Source of the DNA: Planctomycetota bacterium
Lineage (GTDB): Bacteria; Planctomycetota; Planctomycetia; Planctomycetales; Planctomycetaceae
Assembly: GCA_022600195.1 (NCBI GenBank)
Contig: JAHZKX010000059.1
Span: 62,001 to 126,000, forward strand
Reading direction: 5' to 3'
DNA: 64,000 nucleotides
The notes beneath the pieces are model-generated. The model saw only the letters and a program-made list of their open reading frames with translations. It was not told where the DNA came from and searched no databases. Both the position numbers and the translations under genes were made by a program. Shown in pieces: positions 39,520-49,017 of this stretch (its first letter is position 1; the number at the start of each line of letters is the position of its first letter).

Positions 39520-40884
39520 ATGCTCGGTAAATTATTAGTTCTCTTCAAAATCCCCGAGCTGCGCAACAAGATCCTGCTGACTTTGGGTCTGTTAGCCATT
39601 TATCGAATGGGTTTCTGGATTGCTCTGCCTTTTGTCAATCAGGAGCTGTTAACAGAAACACTCAAAGACTTATCAACTCAGTCAGGCGGTCTGGGACAGG
39701 TCATGCAGGTGATCTCGTTGTTTTCTGCCTCGAATATTGGCCAGAGCACGATTTTTGGTCTGGGCATCATGCCTTATATCTCTGCTTCGATTATCTTTCA
39801 GCTGATGGGGACGGTTTATCCACCTCTGGAACGCCTTCAAAAAGAGGGTGAAGCGGGTCGAAAGAAAATCAATGAATATACACGTTACGCGACGGTCGTC
39901 ATCTGTCTGGCACAGAGCTTTTTCTGGATTCGGACTCTCTCCGGTGGTTTCGGTTCGGGAACAAGTTTGATCTTACCTGGTTATGAGGGCCTGTATTATC
40001 AGTTGGTCGCGACGATCACGATGACGGCAGGCACCGTTTTCCTGATGTGGATTGGTGAGCAAATTGATGCCTATGGAATTGGCAACGGGATCAGTTTATT
40101 AATTATGGCGGGTATTCTGGCCAGAATGCCTCAGGCAGGCTGGAGTTTAATTGAGCCCGCCTTTGAAAAAGGGATTGCGTTAGGAACTGATACTGGTATT
40201 GACCGGTTGATGATATTGGCACTGGTGTTTGTATTCGTGGTGGTCTGGGTGATTGCGATTACGCAGGGACAGAGACGGATTCCGATTCAGAGTGCGAAAC
40301 ATGTGCGGGGCCGAAAGGTTTCTGGCGGACAGCGTCAGTCACTTCCTCTACGAGTCAATCAGGCGGGTGTGATGCCGATCATCTTTGCTTCCAGCCTGTT
40401 GATGTTCCCCTATTTTGTATTTCACTGGTTAAGCCAGGTTTGGACCAGTTCCACGTTTCTATCGATGCTGGATGAAGCGTTCCAGCCAATGAGTCGTGGT
40501 TTTGTTTATACAATGTCATATGTGGTATTGATTTACTTCTTCTGTTATTTCTGGACGGCGATTACATTTAACCCGAAGGACATGGCAGAAAATTTGAAAG
40601 ATTACGGTTCTTTTATTCCCGGTTATCGACCGGGGGCGAGAACAGCCGCTTATCTGGAACAGGTGATGGTGCGGATTACCTATGTGGGAGCCGCGTTCCT
40701 GTCACTTGTGGCGATTATTCCGACACTGGTTTCGACCTGGTTGGGGGTCGATTTCCTGGTGGCGAGTTTTTACGGTGGAACCGGTTTACTAATTGTGGTT
40801 TCTGTGGTGCTGGATCTGGTCAATAAAATAGACAGTCATCTGGTCATGCGGAACTACTCAGGACTACTTGAGAGTGATCTGTAA
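39520..40884 (+). CDS. secY: Preprotein translocase subunit SecY
   Basis: A protein of 454 residues forming the ten-helix Sec channel. Recognisable: FGLGIMPYISASIIFQL, IGNGISLLIMAGILARMP, GGQRQSLPLRVNQAGVMPIIFASSLL and FIPGYRPGARTAAYLEQVMVRITYVGA. AAAGGA lies upstream. A hairpin (40906-40935, GCGAA...CACC/GGTG...TTCGC) follows in the 254-nt spacer before rpmJ, which holds no adk, map or infA. Confidence 0.97.
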   Translation: MLGKLLVLFKIPELRNKILLTLGLLAIYRMGFWIALPFVNQELLTETLKDLSTQSGGLGQVMQVISLFSASNIGQSTIFGLGIMPYISASIIFQLMGTVYPPLERLQKEGEAGRKKINEYTRYATVVICLAQSFFWIRTLSGGFGSGTSLILPGYEGLYYQLVATITMTAGTVFLMWIGEQIDAYGIGNGISLLIMAGILARMPQAGWSLIEPAFEKGIALGTDTGIDRLMILALVFVFVVVWVIAITQGQRRIPIQSAKHVRGRKVSGGQRQSLPLRVNQAGVMPIIFASSLLMFPYFVFHWLSQVWTSSTFLSMLDEAFQPMSRGFVYTMSYVVLIYFFCYFWTAITFNPKDMAENLKDYGSFIPGYRPGARTAAYLEQVMVRITYVGAAFLSLVAIIPTLVSTWLGVDFLVASFYGGTGLLIVVSVVLDLVNKIDSHLVMRNYSGLLESDL

Positions 40885-41138
40885 AGAATAAATGGGCAAG
40901 TCACTGCGAATATCACCAAAAAGGGGGTGTTTCGCTTGTCGATTTGCGTTTGTGCAGTTTATAATTTCCTGAATCACTCCACTCCAGGATATGTATACGT
41001 ATGTTGCATGTCTGGTGTGAGCTCAAATTACGAGCGCAATCAATTAAATTTACACGGGTTACAACGCAGCATTTTCAAAGTGCCTCCCGTTGTTGATTCG
41101 AAAATCGTGAACCAAAGTTATAGAGAAGTCGTAGTACG

Positions 41139-41255
41139 ATGAAAGTCCGAGCTAGTGTCAAGCGGATTTGTGAAAACTGTAAAGTCATCCGGCGTAAAGG
41201 GCGGGTTTATGTGATTTGCTCTTCTAACCCGCGCCATAAGCAGCGGCAAGGGTAA
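41139..41255 (+). CDS. rpmJ: 50S ribosomal protein L36
   Basis: A short frame of 38 residues: [19 protein letters not shown], then [16 protein letters not shown]. The zinc ligands Cys11, Cys14, Cys27 and His33 are all present, so this is the zinc-binding form, in contrast to L33 in this window. First gene of the alpha block. Confidence 0.95.
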   Translation: MKVRASVKRICENCKVIRRKGRVYVICSSNPRHKQRQG

Positions 41256-41321
41256 TCGTTTCGTGTTGTGCCTGTTTGATTTTATTTTTTCAGTTTTTAC
41301 ATCCAGTGGAGTGAAATAAAA

Positions 41322-41708
41322 ATGCCTCGTATTCTCGGTGTTGATATTCCAAACGAAAAACCTGTCTATGTTTCGTTGACCTATATGTATGGGATCGGAA
41401 CGAAGACAGCCCTTGATATCTGTCATAAATTAAAGATCAATCCTCAGTTAAAAGCAAAAGATCTGACCGATGATGAGTTAAGTCGGATCGTGAACATGTT
41501 AGATACCGATTATTCCGTGGAAGGTCAGTTGCGTCGGGCTACACAACAGGATATTGCCCGCCTGCGTGATATTCAGTCTTACCGTGGCATTCGGCATCGT
41601 CGAGGTCTTCCCGTGCGTGGTCAGAATACACAAACAAATGCCCGTACCCGTAAGGGTGGTAAGAAAACCGTTGCTGGTAAAAAAGGTGTTAAAGACGCCC
41701 GTAACTAG
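41322..41708 (+). CDS. rpsM: 30S ribosomal protein S13
   Basis: A protein of 128 residues ([26 protein letters not shown] ... [22 protein letters not shown]). The Lys-rich tail reaches toward the P site. A 170-nt spacer with a 15-bp tandem repeat follows before rpsK. Confidence 0.97.
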   Translation: MPRILGVDIPNEKPVYVSLTYMYGIGTKTALDICHKLKINPQLKAKDLTDDELSRIVNMLDTDYSVEGQLRRATQQDIARLRDIQSYRGIRHRRGLPVRGQNTQTNARTRKGGKKTVAGKKGVKDARN

Positions 41709-41710
41709 GC

Positions 41711-41740
41711 GATGGAAACCACAGAGATGGAAACCACAGA
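41711..41740 (+). repeat. Two perfect tandem 15-bp repeats in the rpsM-rpsK spacer
   Basis: GATGGAAACCACAGA occurs twice in direct succession, starting 3 nt after the rpsM stop. It encodes METTEMETTD in an open frame of 64 codons (41712-41906) that runs into rpsK in another frame. Confidence 0.9.
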
Positions 41741-41878
41741 TCAGTGGTCTTCATCTGATCAAGAATCAAGTAAATCAGAATTGGTCGCTTCAAGTTTGAG
41801 CGACGTTGGTTATAAAAAATTCCCAAAATCAGTTTCCGTTTCTGAATCGAATTCGACAGAAACCTCAGGAGTGACAGA

Positions 41879-42259
41879 GTGGCTAAAGTCAAACGAAAAA
41901 AAGTGAAGCGTCATATTACGAAGGCGGTTGCTTACATTAAAGCAACGTTTAACAACACCACTGTTACGATTACAGATTTGAATGGTGATGTACTCTGTTG
42001 GGCAACAGCGGGCACCTCCGGTTTCAAAGGAAGTCGTAAGAGCACACCTTTTGCTGCACAGCGTGCTGCAGAAACCTGTGCAGAAAAAGCTGCCAAGTTT
42101 GGTGTGAAAGAGATGGAAATTCGTGTCAAGGGTCCCGGTTCGGGACGCGAGAGTGCGATCACTGGTTTGCAGACTGCCGGAATTACGATCAGAGCGATCG
42201 AAGATATTACCCCACTGCCTCATAACGGCTGTCGACCACCTAAAAAACGAAGAGTCTGA
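41879..42259 (+). CDS. rpsK: 30S ribosomal protein S11
   Basis: A protein of 126 residues starting at GTG with AGGAG upstream. [46 protein letters not shown] and [26 protein letters not shown] are typical. S11 forms the platform near the mRNA exit. rpsD, frequently next, is absent. Confidence 0.97.
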   Translation: MAKVKRKKVKRHITKAVAYIKATFNNTTVTITDLNGDVLCWATAGTSGFKGSRKSTPFAAQRAAETCAEKAAKFGVKEMEIRVKGPGSGRESAITGLQTAGITIRAIEDITPLPHNGCRPPKKRRV

Positions 42260-42387
42260 ATCGCCTGCCTTCGAGTAGCGATATGACACATTTTTTGTGT
42301 ATGCAGGAAATGTGAGATTTTAAAATAACAAGAACTATGATTTAAAAATCATAATTCAATTGGCTGTGTTCTTTGGAGATAATTTCA

Positions 42388-43404
42388 ATGCGAATCCGTT
42401 GGCGAGGACTGGAATTACCAAGCCGTGTCATCCCTGAGCGGGACTCAATGACATCTACATATGGTATGTTTGTAGCCGAACCATTTGAACGTGGGTTCGG
42501 TGCGACCATTGCCAACAGTTTACGTCGTATTCTGCTTTCCAGTCTGGAAGGTAGTTCGGTGACGCGTGTTAAAATTCAAGGCATCCAGCACGAATTCACA
42601 ACGATTCCCGGCGTGGTAGAAGACATCACCGAGATTTGTTTGAATTTGAAGTCGTTGATTGTCAAAAATTCCAGCTCCACTTCCAAAACGCTGCGGATTG
42701 AAAGACATGAACGAGGAGTCGTAACTGGCGCCGACGTGATAACCGACGATCAGGTAGACGTGATCAATAAAGATCTGGTGATTGCCACCATGACGGATGA
42801 TGTTCCTCTCAACATGGAAATTACCGTTGAAAATGGTCGTGGCTATTCACCTGCTGCAGAGCATGCAGAACATGATATGGAAGTTGGCGTGATTCCTCTG
42901 GATGCGACCTACTCTCCTGTGGTACGCGTACGTTACAAAATCGAAGACACTCGTGTTGGACAGCGTACAAACTACGACAAGCTGAATCTGGAGATTTGGA
43001 CAAACGGAACCGTCAAACCCGATATGGCTTTGGTGGAAGCTTCCAAAATTCTGCGGAAGCACCTCAATCCCTTTATCACCTATCGGGAACCAGGTCCGGA
43101 AATGCCACCCGAGGGTGGTCTCAAAGGTATGCTGGATACGACCGGATATGCTCCGATCGATCTTGAGCTGGAAGAAAAACTGAACCAGAGTCTGGCTGAG
43201 TTGAATCTTTCCGTGCGTGCTACCAACTGTCTCGAATCTGAGGGAATTAACACGGTGCGTGATCTGGTTGGTAAGTCAGAAGATCACCTGCTACACGTAC
43301 GAAACTTTGGAGAAACCACTTTAGTTGAGGTTCGCGAACGACTGAGTCAAATTGGTCTGCGTCTGGGTATGAAGATTCCCAGTTCCTCAACACAAACGCG
43401 ATAA
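42388..43404 (+). CDS. rpoA: DNA-directed RNA polymerase subunit alpha
   Basis: A protein of 338 residues from the ATG at 42388 with TTGGAGAT upstream. The N-terminal dimerisation domain has [25 protein letters not shown]. The C-terminal domain has [37 protein letters not shown], keeping the Arg used for UP-element contact. Part of the alpha block between rpsK and rplQ. Confidence 0.98.
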   Translation: MRIRWRGLELPSRVIPERDSMTSTYGMFVAEPFERGFGATIANSLRRILLSSLEGSSVTRVKIQGIQHEFTTIPGVVEDITEICLNLKSLIVKNSSSTSKTLRIERHERGVVTGADVITDDQVDVINKDLVIATMTDDVPLNMEITVENGRGYSPAAEHAEHDMEVGVIPLDATYSPVVRVRYKIEDTRVGQRTNYDKLNLEIWTNGTVKPDMALVEASKILRKHLNPFITYREPGPEMPPEGGLKGMLDTTGYAPIDLELEEKLNQSLAELNLSVRATNCLESEGINTVRDLVGKSEDHLLHVRNFGETTLVEVRERLSQIGLRLGMKIPSSSTQTR

Positions 43405-43484
43405 TCTTGATTGATTCGCGTTTGGACAGATAATAATCAACGAGTCATTTACTCTTAGCAATCAGAAGAATTCAGAGTTCAGTC

Positions 43485-44177
43485 ATGCGACATAGAATGA
43501 GAGGCCGAAAATTAGGCCGCAATTCATCACACCGTAAGGCCATGTTCAAAAATATGGCAGTGAGTCTCATTAAGACGGTCAGAATTGATGAGGAAGCAGA
43601 GAATGCTCCTAAGGTTTCAGGTCGTATCATCACGACCGTTCAAAAAGCCAAGGAACTTCGTCCGATTATCGAAAAGCTGATCACATTGGCTAAGAAAGCC
43701 AAGCCACATTCAGAGAACGCCGCCCAGTACGCCACGTCTGCTGAGAAAAACTCAAGCGAGTGGAAGACCTGGCGTGAGTCTGAACAGTGGAATCAATGGA
43801 ATCAGGCATTGGCCCCTGCTTTGAGTTATCGACGGCGGGCGTTTGCTGAGCTTCGCGACAATGAAGCAGTTGATATTCTTTTTGATGAGCTGGCCGAGCG
43901 ATTTGAAGAACGCACCGGTGGTTACACTCGCATTGTCCGACTGGCGACCGTTCGTCTGGGAGATGCCGGCGTGCAGGCCATTATTGAGTTTGTGGGCGAA
44001 CGTGACCGCGTGAAGCCGAAAAAACGCAGTGCCAGCCTGGATTCTGAAACCAGCACAGAGGAATCAGAGGCAGCAACAGAAGAAGAAGCTGCAGCCGAGG
44101 AAGTCGCTGAAGAAACAGCTGAAACGGAAGCAGAAGCAACCGATTCAGAAGAATCTGAGGAAACGAAAGAGGGCTAA
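43485..44177 (+). CDS. rplQ: 50S ribosomal protein L17, extended form
   Basis: A protein of 230 residues; L17 is usually near 120. The start [29 protein letters not shown] and the later [32 protein letters not shown] are normal L17. Between them is an insertion of about 40 residues (roughly 74-117, with [18 protein letters not shown]). After the core comes an acidic tail of about 50 residues made almost only of E, A, T and S. Last gene of the supercluster, ended by a strong terminator. Confidence 0.95.
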   Translation: MRHRMRGRKLGRNSSHRKAMFKNMAVSLIKTVRIDEEAENAPKVSGRIITTVQKAKELRPIIEKLITLAKKAKPHSENAAQYATSAEKNSSEWKTWRESEQWNQWNQALAPALSYRRRAFAELRDNEAVDILFDELAERFEERTGGYTRIVRLATVRLGDAGVQAIIEFVGERDRVKPKKRSASLDSETSTEESEAATEEEAAAEEVAEETAETEAEATDSEESEETKEG

Positions 44178-44234
44178 ACGCCCGGTTTTGATTTTCGGGC
44201 TTTCCTGAAAACCGTGTTCCCGCTAATATTAATA

Positions 44235-44280
44235 AGCTAAGAGCATTTCAACTGAATGAAAATGCTCTTAGCTTTTTTTA
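44235..44280 (+). terminator. Rho-independent terminator of the ribosomal supercluster
   Basis: AGCTAAGAGCATTT pairs perfectly (14 bp) with AAATGCTCTTAGCT across 11 nt, followed by seven T. It lies 58 bp after rplQ. The rest of the 222-nt spacer before the next gene shows no clear promoter. Confidence 0.93.
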
Positions 44281-44399
44281 CGTCTATTAGAGAAGCCTCA
44301 AATCGAAGGGCCACAAGCTCAATTGGAACAAAGCGATGTTACTTTCTGAGATGAGCTTGTGTTGTTGTAAAGTTGTAGCGGAAAGGATTCTGGCTCAGC

Positions 44400-44993
44400 A
44401 TGTCAACGAAGCAACCATTTAATTTCAGTCACGCCATGTATCATCTTTGCCGTGACATTTCAGCGCGGCTTCCGGAATTCCAGCACGTCGATATGGATCG
44501 TATCGCGGTGGCATTCGCACAAGCGCGTCGCAATGTGCCTTATGGCATGCAGGCAAAATTAACACCTTTACGATTTGAAAACGGTGCAACACATACAACC
44601 CGCTATGGTCGCAAATGGACGGCCCAGCGAATTTATCAGGATCAAGAGGAGATGCTGTATATCCTGACATTTTATCTGCCTCGTTTTCTGAACCATTCTC
44701 TGAAAGAGAAGCTGATCACTGTCGTGCACGAACTGTATCATATCAGCCCTGCCTTTGATGGAGATATTCGTCGCCTGGAAGGGCACTACCATGTGCATTC
44801 CCATAGCCAGAAAGAATATGATGCTCAGATGGAGGTGCTTGTGAATCGTTATCTGAAGATGAATCCTCCCGCCGCCCTCTATTCATTTTTGAAGTGTCGG
44901 TTTTCCACACTGAAAAAGAAACACGGCGGCGTTGTCGGCCTGCAGGTGCCGATTCCGAAACTGCTTCCCGTCGATGAATCACAGTCCGCTTAG
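44400..44993 (+). CDS. Putative zinc metallopeptidase (HExxH)
   Basis: A protein of 197 residues. HELYH near residue 109 fits the HExxH zinc site, and later His residues (GHYHVHSH) or Glu could give the third ligand. No signal peptide or membrane helix, so it is likely cytoplasmic. It resembles small putative metallopeptidases found singly in many genomes and phages; the substrate is unknown. It stands alone after the ribosomal terminator. The nearest AAGGAT is 16 bases before the ATG, so the ribosome-binding site is weak. Confidence 0.75.
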   Translation: MSTKQPFNFSHAMYHLCRDISARLPEFQHVDMDRIAVAFAQARRNVPYGMQAKLTPLRFENGATHTTRYGRKWTAQRIYQDQEEMLYILTFYLPRFLNHSLKEKLITVVHELYHISPAFDGDIRRLEGHYHVHSHSQKEYDAQMEVLVNRYLKMNPPAALYSFLKCRFSTLKKKHGGVVGLQVPIPKLLPVDESQSA

Positions 44994-45087
44994 TCACGCG
45001 TCGCATCCGAGAGACTCATCGGGTAAGTTTTATTTTTAATTTTACAGCACAACGCAAAATAATGAGTGCGCCCTTTTGCATTGTTTT

Positions 45088-45573
45088 TCAAAGCCAGGGT
45101 TCATTCCACACAGGCGTCGGCGCGTCGGGCAGGAAGAAGGCGGGGATGCCGTCACAGGTGGCGAAGGCGGCCTGGGGGCCGCATTTCTGGGAGAGTTCCT
45201 GGGCAATGCGCATGGTGAGTGTGATGTCGCCGTGAAAACTGAGGGACGGGGGTTGCTGTTCAGGATTGAGCCGGTCGATGGTGACTGACTCCTTCGGGCT
45301 GGTATGCGTGCCGCCGAAAGCTTTGTTCATGAGCGGGTCGGCGGTCTCGTATTGCCAGTCGTATGTATCGATGGAATCGACCTGGGCGTTGAATTGGTCT
45401 TCCGTGCCGCGCACGTTAAAGGTGAAGCCCTCTAAGGATTCCAGTATGTCAGTGAGATCGGCCATGCTGGCCGCATATCCATTTGGGGTGTCCAGCGAAA
45501 TCGGCACATCGCACTGTTGGCCCCATTCCAGGAGCTGCTGTGTGACGGGGAGAACAATATAGCTAATACTCAT
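45088..45573 (-). CDS. Hypothetical protein
   Basis: The ATG at 45573 gives 161 residues (MSISYIVLPVTQQLLEW) with GGAGAG upstream; the frame is open to an ATG at 45651 but with no ribosome-binding site. No recognised domain, signal or helix. The end is PTPVWNEPWL. Local G+C appears higher than in neighbours and stop-free stretches exist on both strands, but codon usage and start context favour the minus strand. It might be recently acquired; function unknown. Confidence 0.55.
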   Translation of the reverse strand: MSISYIVLPVTQQLLEWGQQCDVPISLDTPNGYAASMADLTDILESLEGFTFNVRGTEDQFNAQVDSIDTYDWQYETADPLMNKAFGGTHTSPKESVTIDRLNPEQQPPSLSFHGDITLTMRIAQELSQKCGPQAAFATCDGIPAFFLPDAPTPVWNEPWL

Positions 45574-45800
45574 GTGACTCTCCATGACCGGATCACCAGC
45601 CTCAAGGTGAGTTGAATGTGTATTGTAATTGTTCATCCTGGCACTTTTCAAGTTCCGGTATCTTGAGTGTCAGTGAGCAGCTTAACGCAAACGGCTGGTA
45701 AGACATGGGAGACAGAAATACGGTGGCAAGCGCGGTACTGGTTAAAAGTGGTAGCTTCGACATGCAGAGTGATCGTGCTCTAGCTGACGTCTTGTATTCC

Positions 45801-45849
45801 AGCGCATGCGAAAGCCGATGATTCTTTCACCCGGTAAAAATCATCGGCT
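45801..45849. repeat. 49-bp hairpin repeat, copy 1
   Basis: Begins AGCGCATGCG, contains AGCCGATGATT (45813-45823) and its reverse complement (45839-45849) around a 15-nt loop. Copy 2 at 46842-46890 differs at one base. This copy overlaps the stop codon of the leftward methyltransferase and probably serves as its terminator, though the T-run after it is weak. Confidence 0.85.
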
Positions 45850-46617
45850 TTGTTCGTGCTTCTTTCTGGCAATGAAAAACTGATAACCATACGAATTCCC
45901 AAATCGTCGCCGACATTCTATTTCATTTTCCGTCATAGAGATGATCGCGAGGGCTTCTGCATCCTCTGCATACTTCTGTTTCAGCGTGGGAAGTTTTGCC
46001 AGCAACGGAGTGTAATAGTCTTCCCACCAGGCGGCATCTGGTAGTGTAAAGTCACCGATGATCTCGTAGCCAGCACTCTGGATCATATCCTTGATGGAGC
46101 TGCTATTCGTCATGGCCGGGTATTCATTGCCAAAGAATTCAGCGACCTCAGTAGGGCGGTTCTCTTCGAGCCAGACTAATTCTGTGAAGGCAAGAACACC
46201 GTGGTCGCGCAGCAAGGGTCTCCAGGTCTTCAGCGCATCGGGCACTCCCATGATGTAGGCGGCACCTTCACACCAGATGAGATCGAAGCTGGCATTTGCA
46301 AAATAGAGATCACTCATGTCGGCATTGATGATTTTTACTCGATCCATCAGCTCTGCTTCGGTAACCCGTTGATGCAAAATTTCCAGATACTCGTCGTAAT
46401 TGTCAACGGCAGTCAAGTTTCCCCGACAAGCCTTTGCCAAAGCGATTGTCTGCATGCCGGGGCCGCAGCCGATGTCGAGAATTACAGGGCTATCAGGCAG
46501 ACTGGTGCAGAGCGAAAGTGCCTGGAGGGTGCATTCATTATTTCCGGGGCCTTGTCGCGGTAAGCCTCGTTGCACTTCGAGAAAGATTTCAAAGAGCCGG
46601 GCATTCACTTCATCCAT
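45841..46617 (-). CDS. Class I SAM-dependent methyltransferase
   Basis: A protein of 258 residues. Motif I is VILDIGCGPGMQT (about 40-52), followed by an acidic end of strand 2 (TAVDNYDE), INADMSDLYF and SFDLIWCEGAAYIMG. This is a Rossmann-type methyltransferase; the substrate is not predictable. GAGGAAT precedes the ATG. The last two codons and the stop fall inside copy 1 of a 49-bp hairpin repeat, with copy 2 226 bp upstream of the start, so the gene lies between direct repeats. Confidence 0.85.
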   Translation of the reverse strand: MDEVNARLFEIFLEVQRGLPRQGPGNNECTLQALSLCTSLPDSPVILDIGCGPGMQTIALAKACRGNLTAVDNYDEYLEILHQRVTEAELMDRVKIINADMSDLYFANASFDLIWCEGAAYIMGVPDALKTWRPLLRDHGVLAFTELVWLEENRPTEVAEFFGNEYPAMTNSSSIKDMIQSAGYEIIGDFTLPDAAWWEDYYTPLLAKLPTLKQKYAEDAEALAIISMTENEIECRRRFGNSYGYQFFIARKKHEQSR

Positions 46618-46841
46618 AGGGATTCCTCAAAGCAGAGTGTTTGAGAGGGTACACGCTAATCTCAACGCAATCTTACACTCTCGAAGTCAAATTGACACAC
46701 GGTATGCCAGAAAGGTTCAGGTTTGTCAGGTATCGCGTCGCAGGGAAAATCGTCGAACTAAGATCGAAAACATTAGTAGGCAACGCTAATCAGAAAACAA
46801 CGGTAGTGATTGTCTGAACGCTTCGGATCTATTTTTTATTG

Positions 46842-46890
46842 AGCGCATGCGAAAGCCGATGATTCTTTCACCCGGTAAGAATCATCGGCT
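46842..46890. repeat. 49-bp hairpin repeat, copy 2
   Basis: Same orientation and one mismatch (46879 G for A) relative to copy 1, exactly 1041 bp away. Arms are 46854-46864 and 46880-46890. It lies 54 bp past the end of the leftward lipoprotein gene and could terminate it. The 46618-46841 stretch holds nothing else I recognise. Confidence 0.85.
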
Positions 46891-46943
46891 CTGCGGTGGG
46901 TAGGTTGTTATCTTGTGTTCAGAGAACTTTGTTCTTCTGAAAA

Positions 46944-47528
46944 TCAGTCAGACTGAGGTCCCGCACATCGGATCAAGTGATCGTGGTCAATGTAAACCAC
47001 TTCTTTTGTTTGATCACTGCTGGAGAAGGGGACAGGCCAGTCAGATCGAATTGTTTTGTCGTAGTAGACTGTGCACTTATAGTGACAGTGATGTTGACGA
47101 GCTGGTCCGACCATCGGATAGAAACGACATTCGCTGATCCGGTCAACAATGGGTTCGACAACCATGCGAACGTTGTTGCGAGTTGTCTCTGCCAGGAACC
47201 AGACACCGCCACCTGTTTTATCAGGTAAGGCGCGAATGACTTCATCCGGGCTGGGTGGATCGAGGCAAAACAAGGGGGCATGTTCGCCTTCGACCGGATC
47301 CAGAATCTGGACTTTGGTGTAGCGTTCTTCCTCCCAGTATGTGTCCTCAATCAATTGTGACCAGTAGGCGGTGACTGGAATCAAAGGTGTGGTACGCCAG
47401 AAGACTGAGCCGGCATATGTCACTTCGATTGCGCCTTTGAGCAGCGTACAGCCACTGCAATTGAGTGTTACTAAGCAGGCACAGCCCAAAAGCAAAGCAC
47501 GGCTGAATTGCTTCCCGTTTTTGAACAT
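46944..47528 (-). CDS. Putative lipoprotein, unknown function
   Basis: A protein of 194 residues. A signal peptide (FSRALLLGCACLVTLNCSGC) ends in a lipobox-like LNCSGC, implying lipid attachment. The mature part has no recognised domain; it contains several Cys and His residues (RQHHCHYKC). GGAGGAAGAAGG lies just before the ATG. Monocistronic, with the hairpin repeat copy 2 downstream. Confidence 0.65.
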   Translation of the reverse strand: MFKNGKQFSRALLLGCACLVTLNCSGCTLLKGAIEVTYAGSVFWRTTPLIPVTAYWSQLIEDTYWEEERYTKVQILDPVEGEHAPLFCLDPPSPDEVIRALPDKTGGGVWFLAETTRNNVRMVVEPIVDRISECRFYPMVGPARQHHCHYKCTVYYDKTIRSDWPVPFSSSDQTKEVVYIDHDHLIRCAGPQSD

Positions 47529-47796
47529 CCTTCTTCCTCCGGGTGATTTTAACGAAGTTTTGAAAAGGGGAGAACTTCGTTTTCAGTGTTAGAGAGCATT
47601 ATGCTCTGGTAAGGAGATGTCATGTTCTGTCATTCGGCTTCCTGCCAGTTACAGTAAGAACATGATCCCATATTCTTCTTATCGGTCCGTTCGTTCGGTA
47701 ATCTTGTGGGAATTTGACGATTTTAACGATTTAAAGGATAAACCAGTTAGAGTGTCGTATTCCGTTTTGTTGCTTGGAGTTATGTTTGACCAGGTG

Positions 47797-47836
47797 TCAA
47801 AAATGCCTTCCAGAAATTGTTTTCTGAAAGGCATTT
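47797..47836 (-). terminator. Rho-independent terminator of the BON-domain gene
   Basis: On the minus strand AAATGCCTT/AAGGCATTT arms plus CAGAAA/TTTCTG form a hairpin followed by TTTTTG. It starts 27 bp after the stop of the gene at 47863-49017. Confidence 0.75.
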
Positions 47837-47862
47837 CGAATGGTCTGTGATAACTGTCACTG

Positions 47863-49017
47863 TTACCAGTTTTTGGGATTCATGAACCACCACCAGCGTT
47901 CTGTACGTGGTCGGAAGTTTAATTTCCAAGATCCGTCATCCCATTCCAGTTGAGCTTCTCGCCATCCCAGTGGAACCTGTGGATAAGGGTAGAATGGCCC
48001 GATGTAAGGGAATGCACTGGCACTGTATTCGCTTGGATAAGAGACTTGTGCATAGTTTGGATAGTTTGCATAAGTCGGCCAAGCCCCTTCTGGCAAGTGA
48101 GGACTGTTGTAAACGTTGTTTGCAGCTCCCATGCCAGGTTGTGGAGCACCACCTTGACCCGGATGAGGAGCCATTGCAGGATGTCCGCCCTGTCCCGGAT
48201 GAGGAGCCTGGTAGTTCTTGTAGTTTGTTGGCTGAATCATCGAGGTTTGCTGAGGAGCAGATTGTAATACCTGCAAACGATTGTCAATCTTTCGGACACC
48301 GGGAACACGTTGGGCAATTTGAGTTGCCATTTGTTTTTCCCGAGGACTTCCAATTGCTCCCTGAAGAATAGCGGTTCCGTTTTTGAAGCGAATTTCCACA
48401 TCATGAGCAGAAGCCAGCACTGGTCCCAATGCTTTTGCAATCTGTTCAGCCATTTGCTGGTTATTTACAGCAGGACGACGCGATTCCTTGTGCGAAATCG
48501 TTTGAACATTTGAGCCCTGATTTTCAGCAGATCGTTCAAATTGGGCCTGTTTTAGAGAGCCTTTCAGAAACGGATCTGATACCGAAGCCTGCGTGATGTC
48601 CCCTGGTTTACGGAAGGGATTCAGGCTCGATTTTTTCGTTTGTTTGCCCAACGTGGGGACCTGATTCGTGGCAGGCTGGCTGACTTCCAGACGGTTGTCG
48701 ACACGAGAGACACCATTGATTCTCGAAAGTAATCTGGTGGCCTGCGTTTTTTGAGCGGCAGTCGGAATTTTTCCCGTAAGTACTGCAACGCCTTTATTAT
48801 ATTCGATTTCCATGTTGTAACCGGTTAACCGGGCTTTTCTCAGAGTGTCTGCGATTTCATTCGCAACTCTCTGATTCGTTGATAGTTTACCGGATACAGC
48901 GGTCGAGCTTGTCTCTTCAGATTTCTTGTTCAAGAAATCAAAGGGCCCGGCCATTGTGATACCGGGAGTCACCGCCATGATTCCCAGCGTCAAGACCCAC
49001 TTACGATACCGTTTCAT
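47863..49017 (-). CDS. Exported protein with two BON domains
   Basis: The ATG at 49017 (GGAG upstream) gives 384 residues with a signal peptide (KWVLTLGIMAVTPGITMAG). Two BON domains follow: about 40-105 (NEIADTLRKARLTGYNMEI ... RVDNRLEV) and about 195-260 (AEQIAKALGPVLASAHDVEI ... KIDNRLQVL). The last third is Pro/Gly-rich with HPGQGG repeats and ends in an aromatic segment (RWWWFMNPKNW). BON domains bind phospholipid or peptidoglycan, so an envelope role is likely. Monocistronic with its own terminator. Confidence 0.8.
   Translation of the reverse strand: MKRYRKWVLTLGIMAVTPGITMAGPFDFLNKKSEETSSTAVSGKLSTNQRVANEIADTLRKARLTGYNMEIEYNKGVAVLTGKIPTAAQKTQATRLLSRINGVSRVDNRLEVSQPATNQVPTLGKQTKKSSLNPFRKPGDITQASVSDPFLKGSLKQAQFERSAENQGSNVQTISHKESRRPAVNNQQMAEQIAKALGPVLASAHDVEIRFKNGTAILQGAIGSPREKQMATQIAQRVPGVRKIDNRLQVLQSAPQQTSMIQPTNYKNYQAPHPGQGGHPAMAPHPGQGGAPQPGMGAANNVYNSPHLPEGAWPTYANYPNYAQVSYPSEYSASAFPYIGPFYPYPQVPLGWREAQLEWDDGSWKLNFRPRTERWWWFMNPKNW

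Noticed and set aside
40927-41142. A 71-codon frame between secY and rpmJ, checked as infA or adk remnant
   Set aside because: No similarity to IF-1 or Adk; Cys/Ser-rich and without a ribosome-binding site.
45801-46890. Insertion sequence ends around the methyltransferase
   Set aside because: The repeats are direct, not inverted, and no transposase lies between them.
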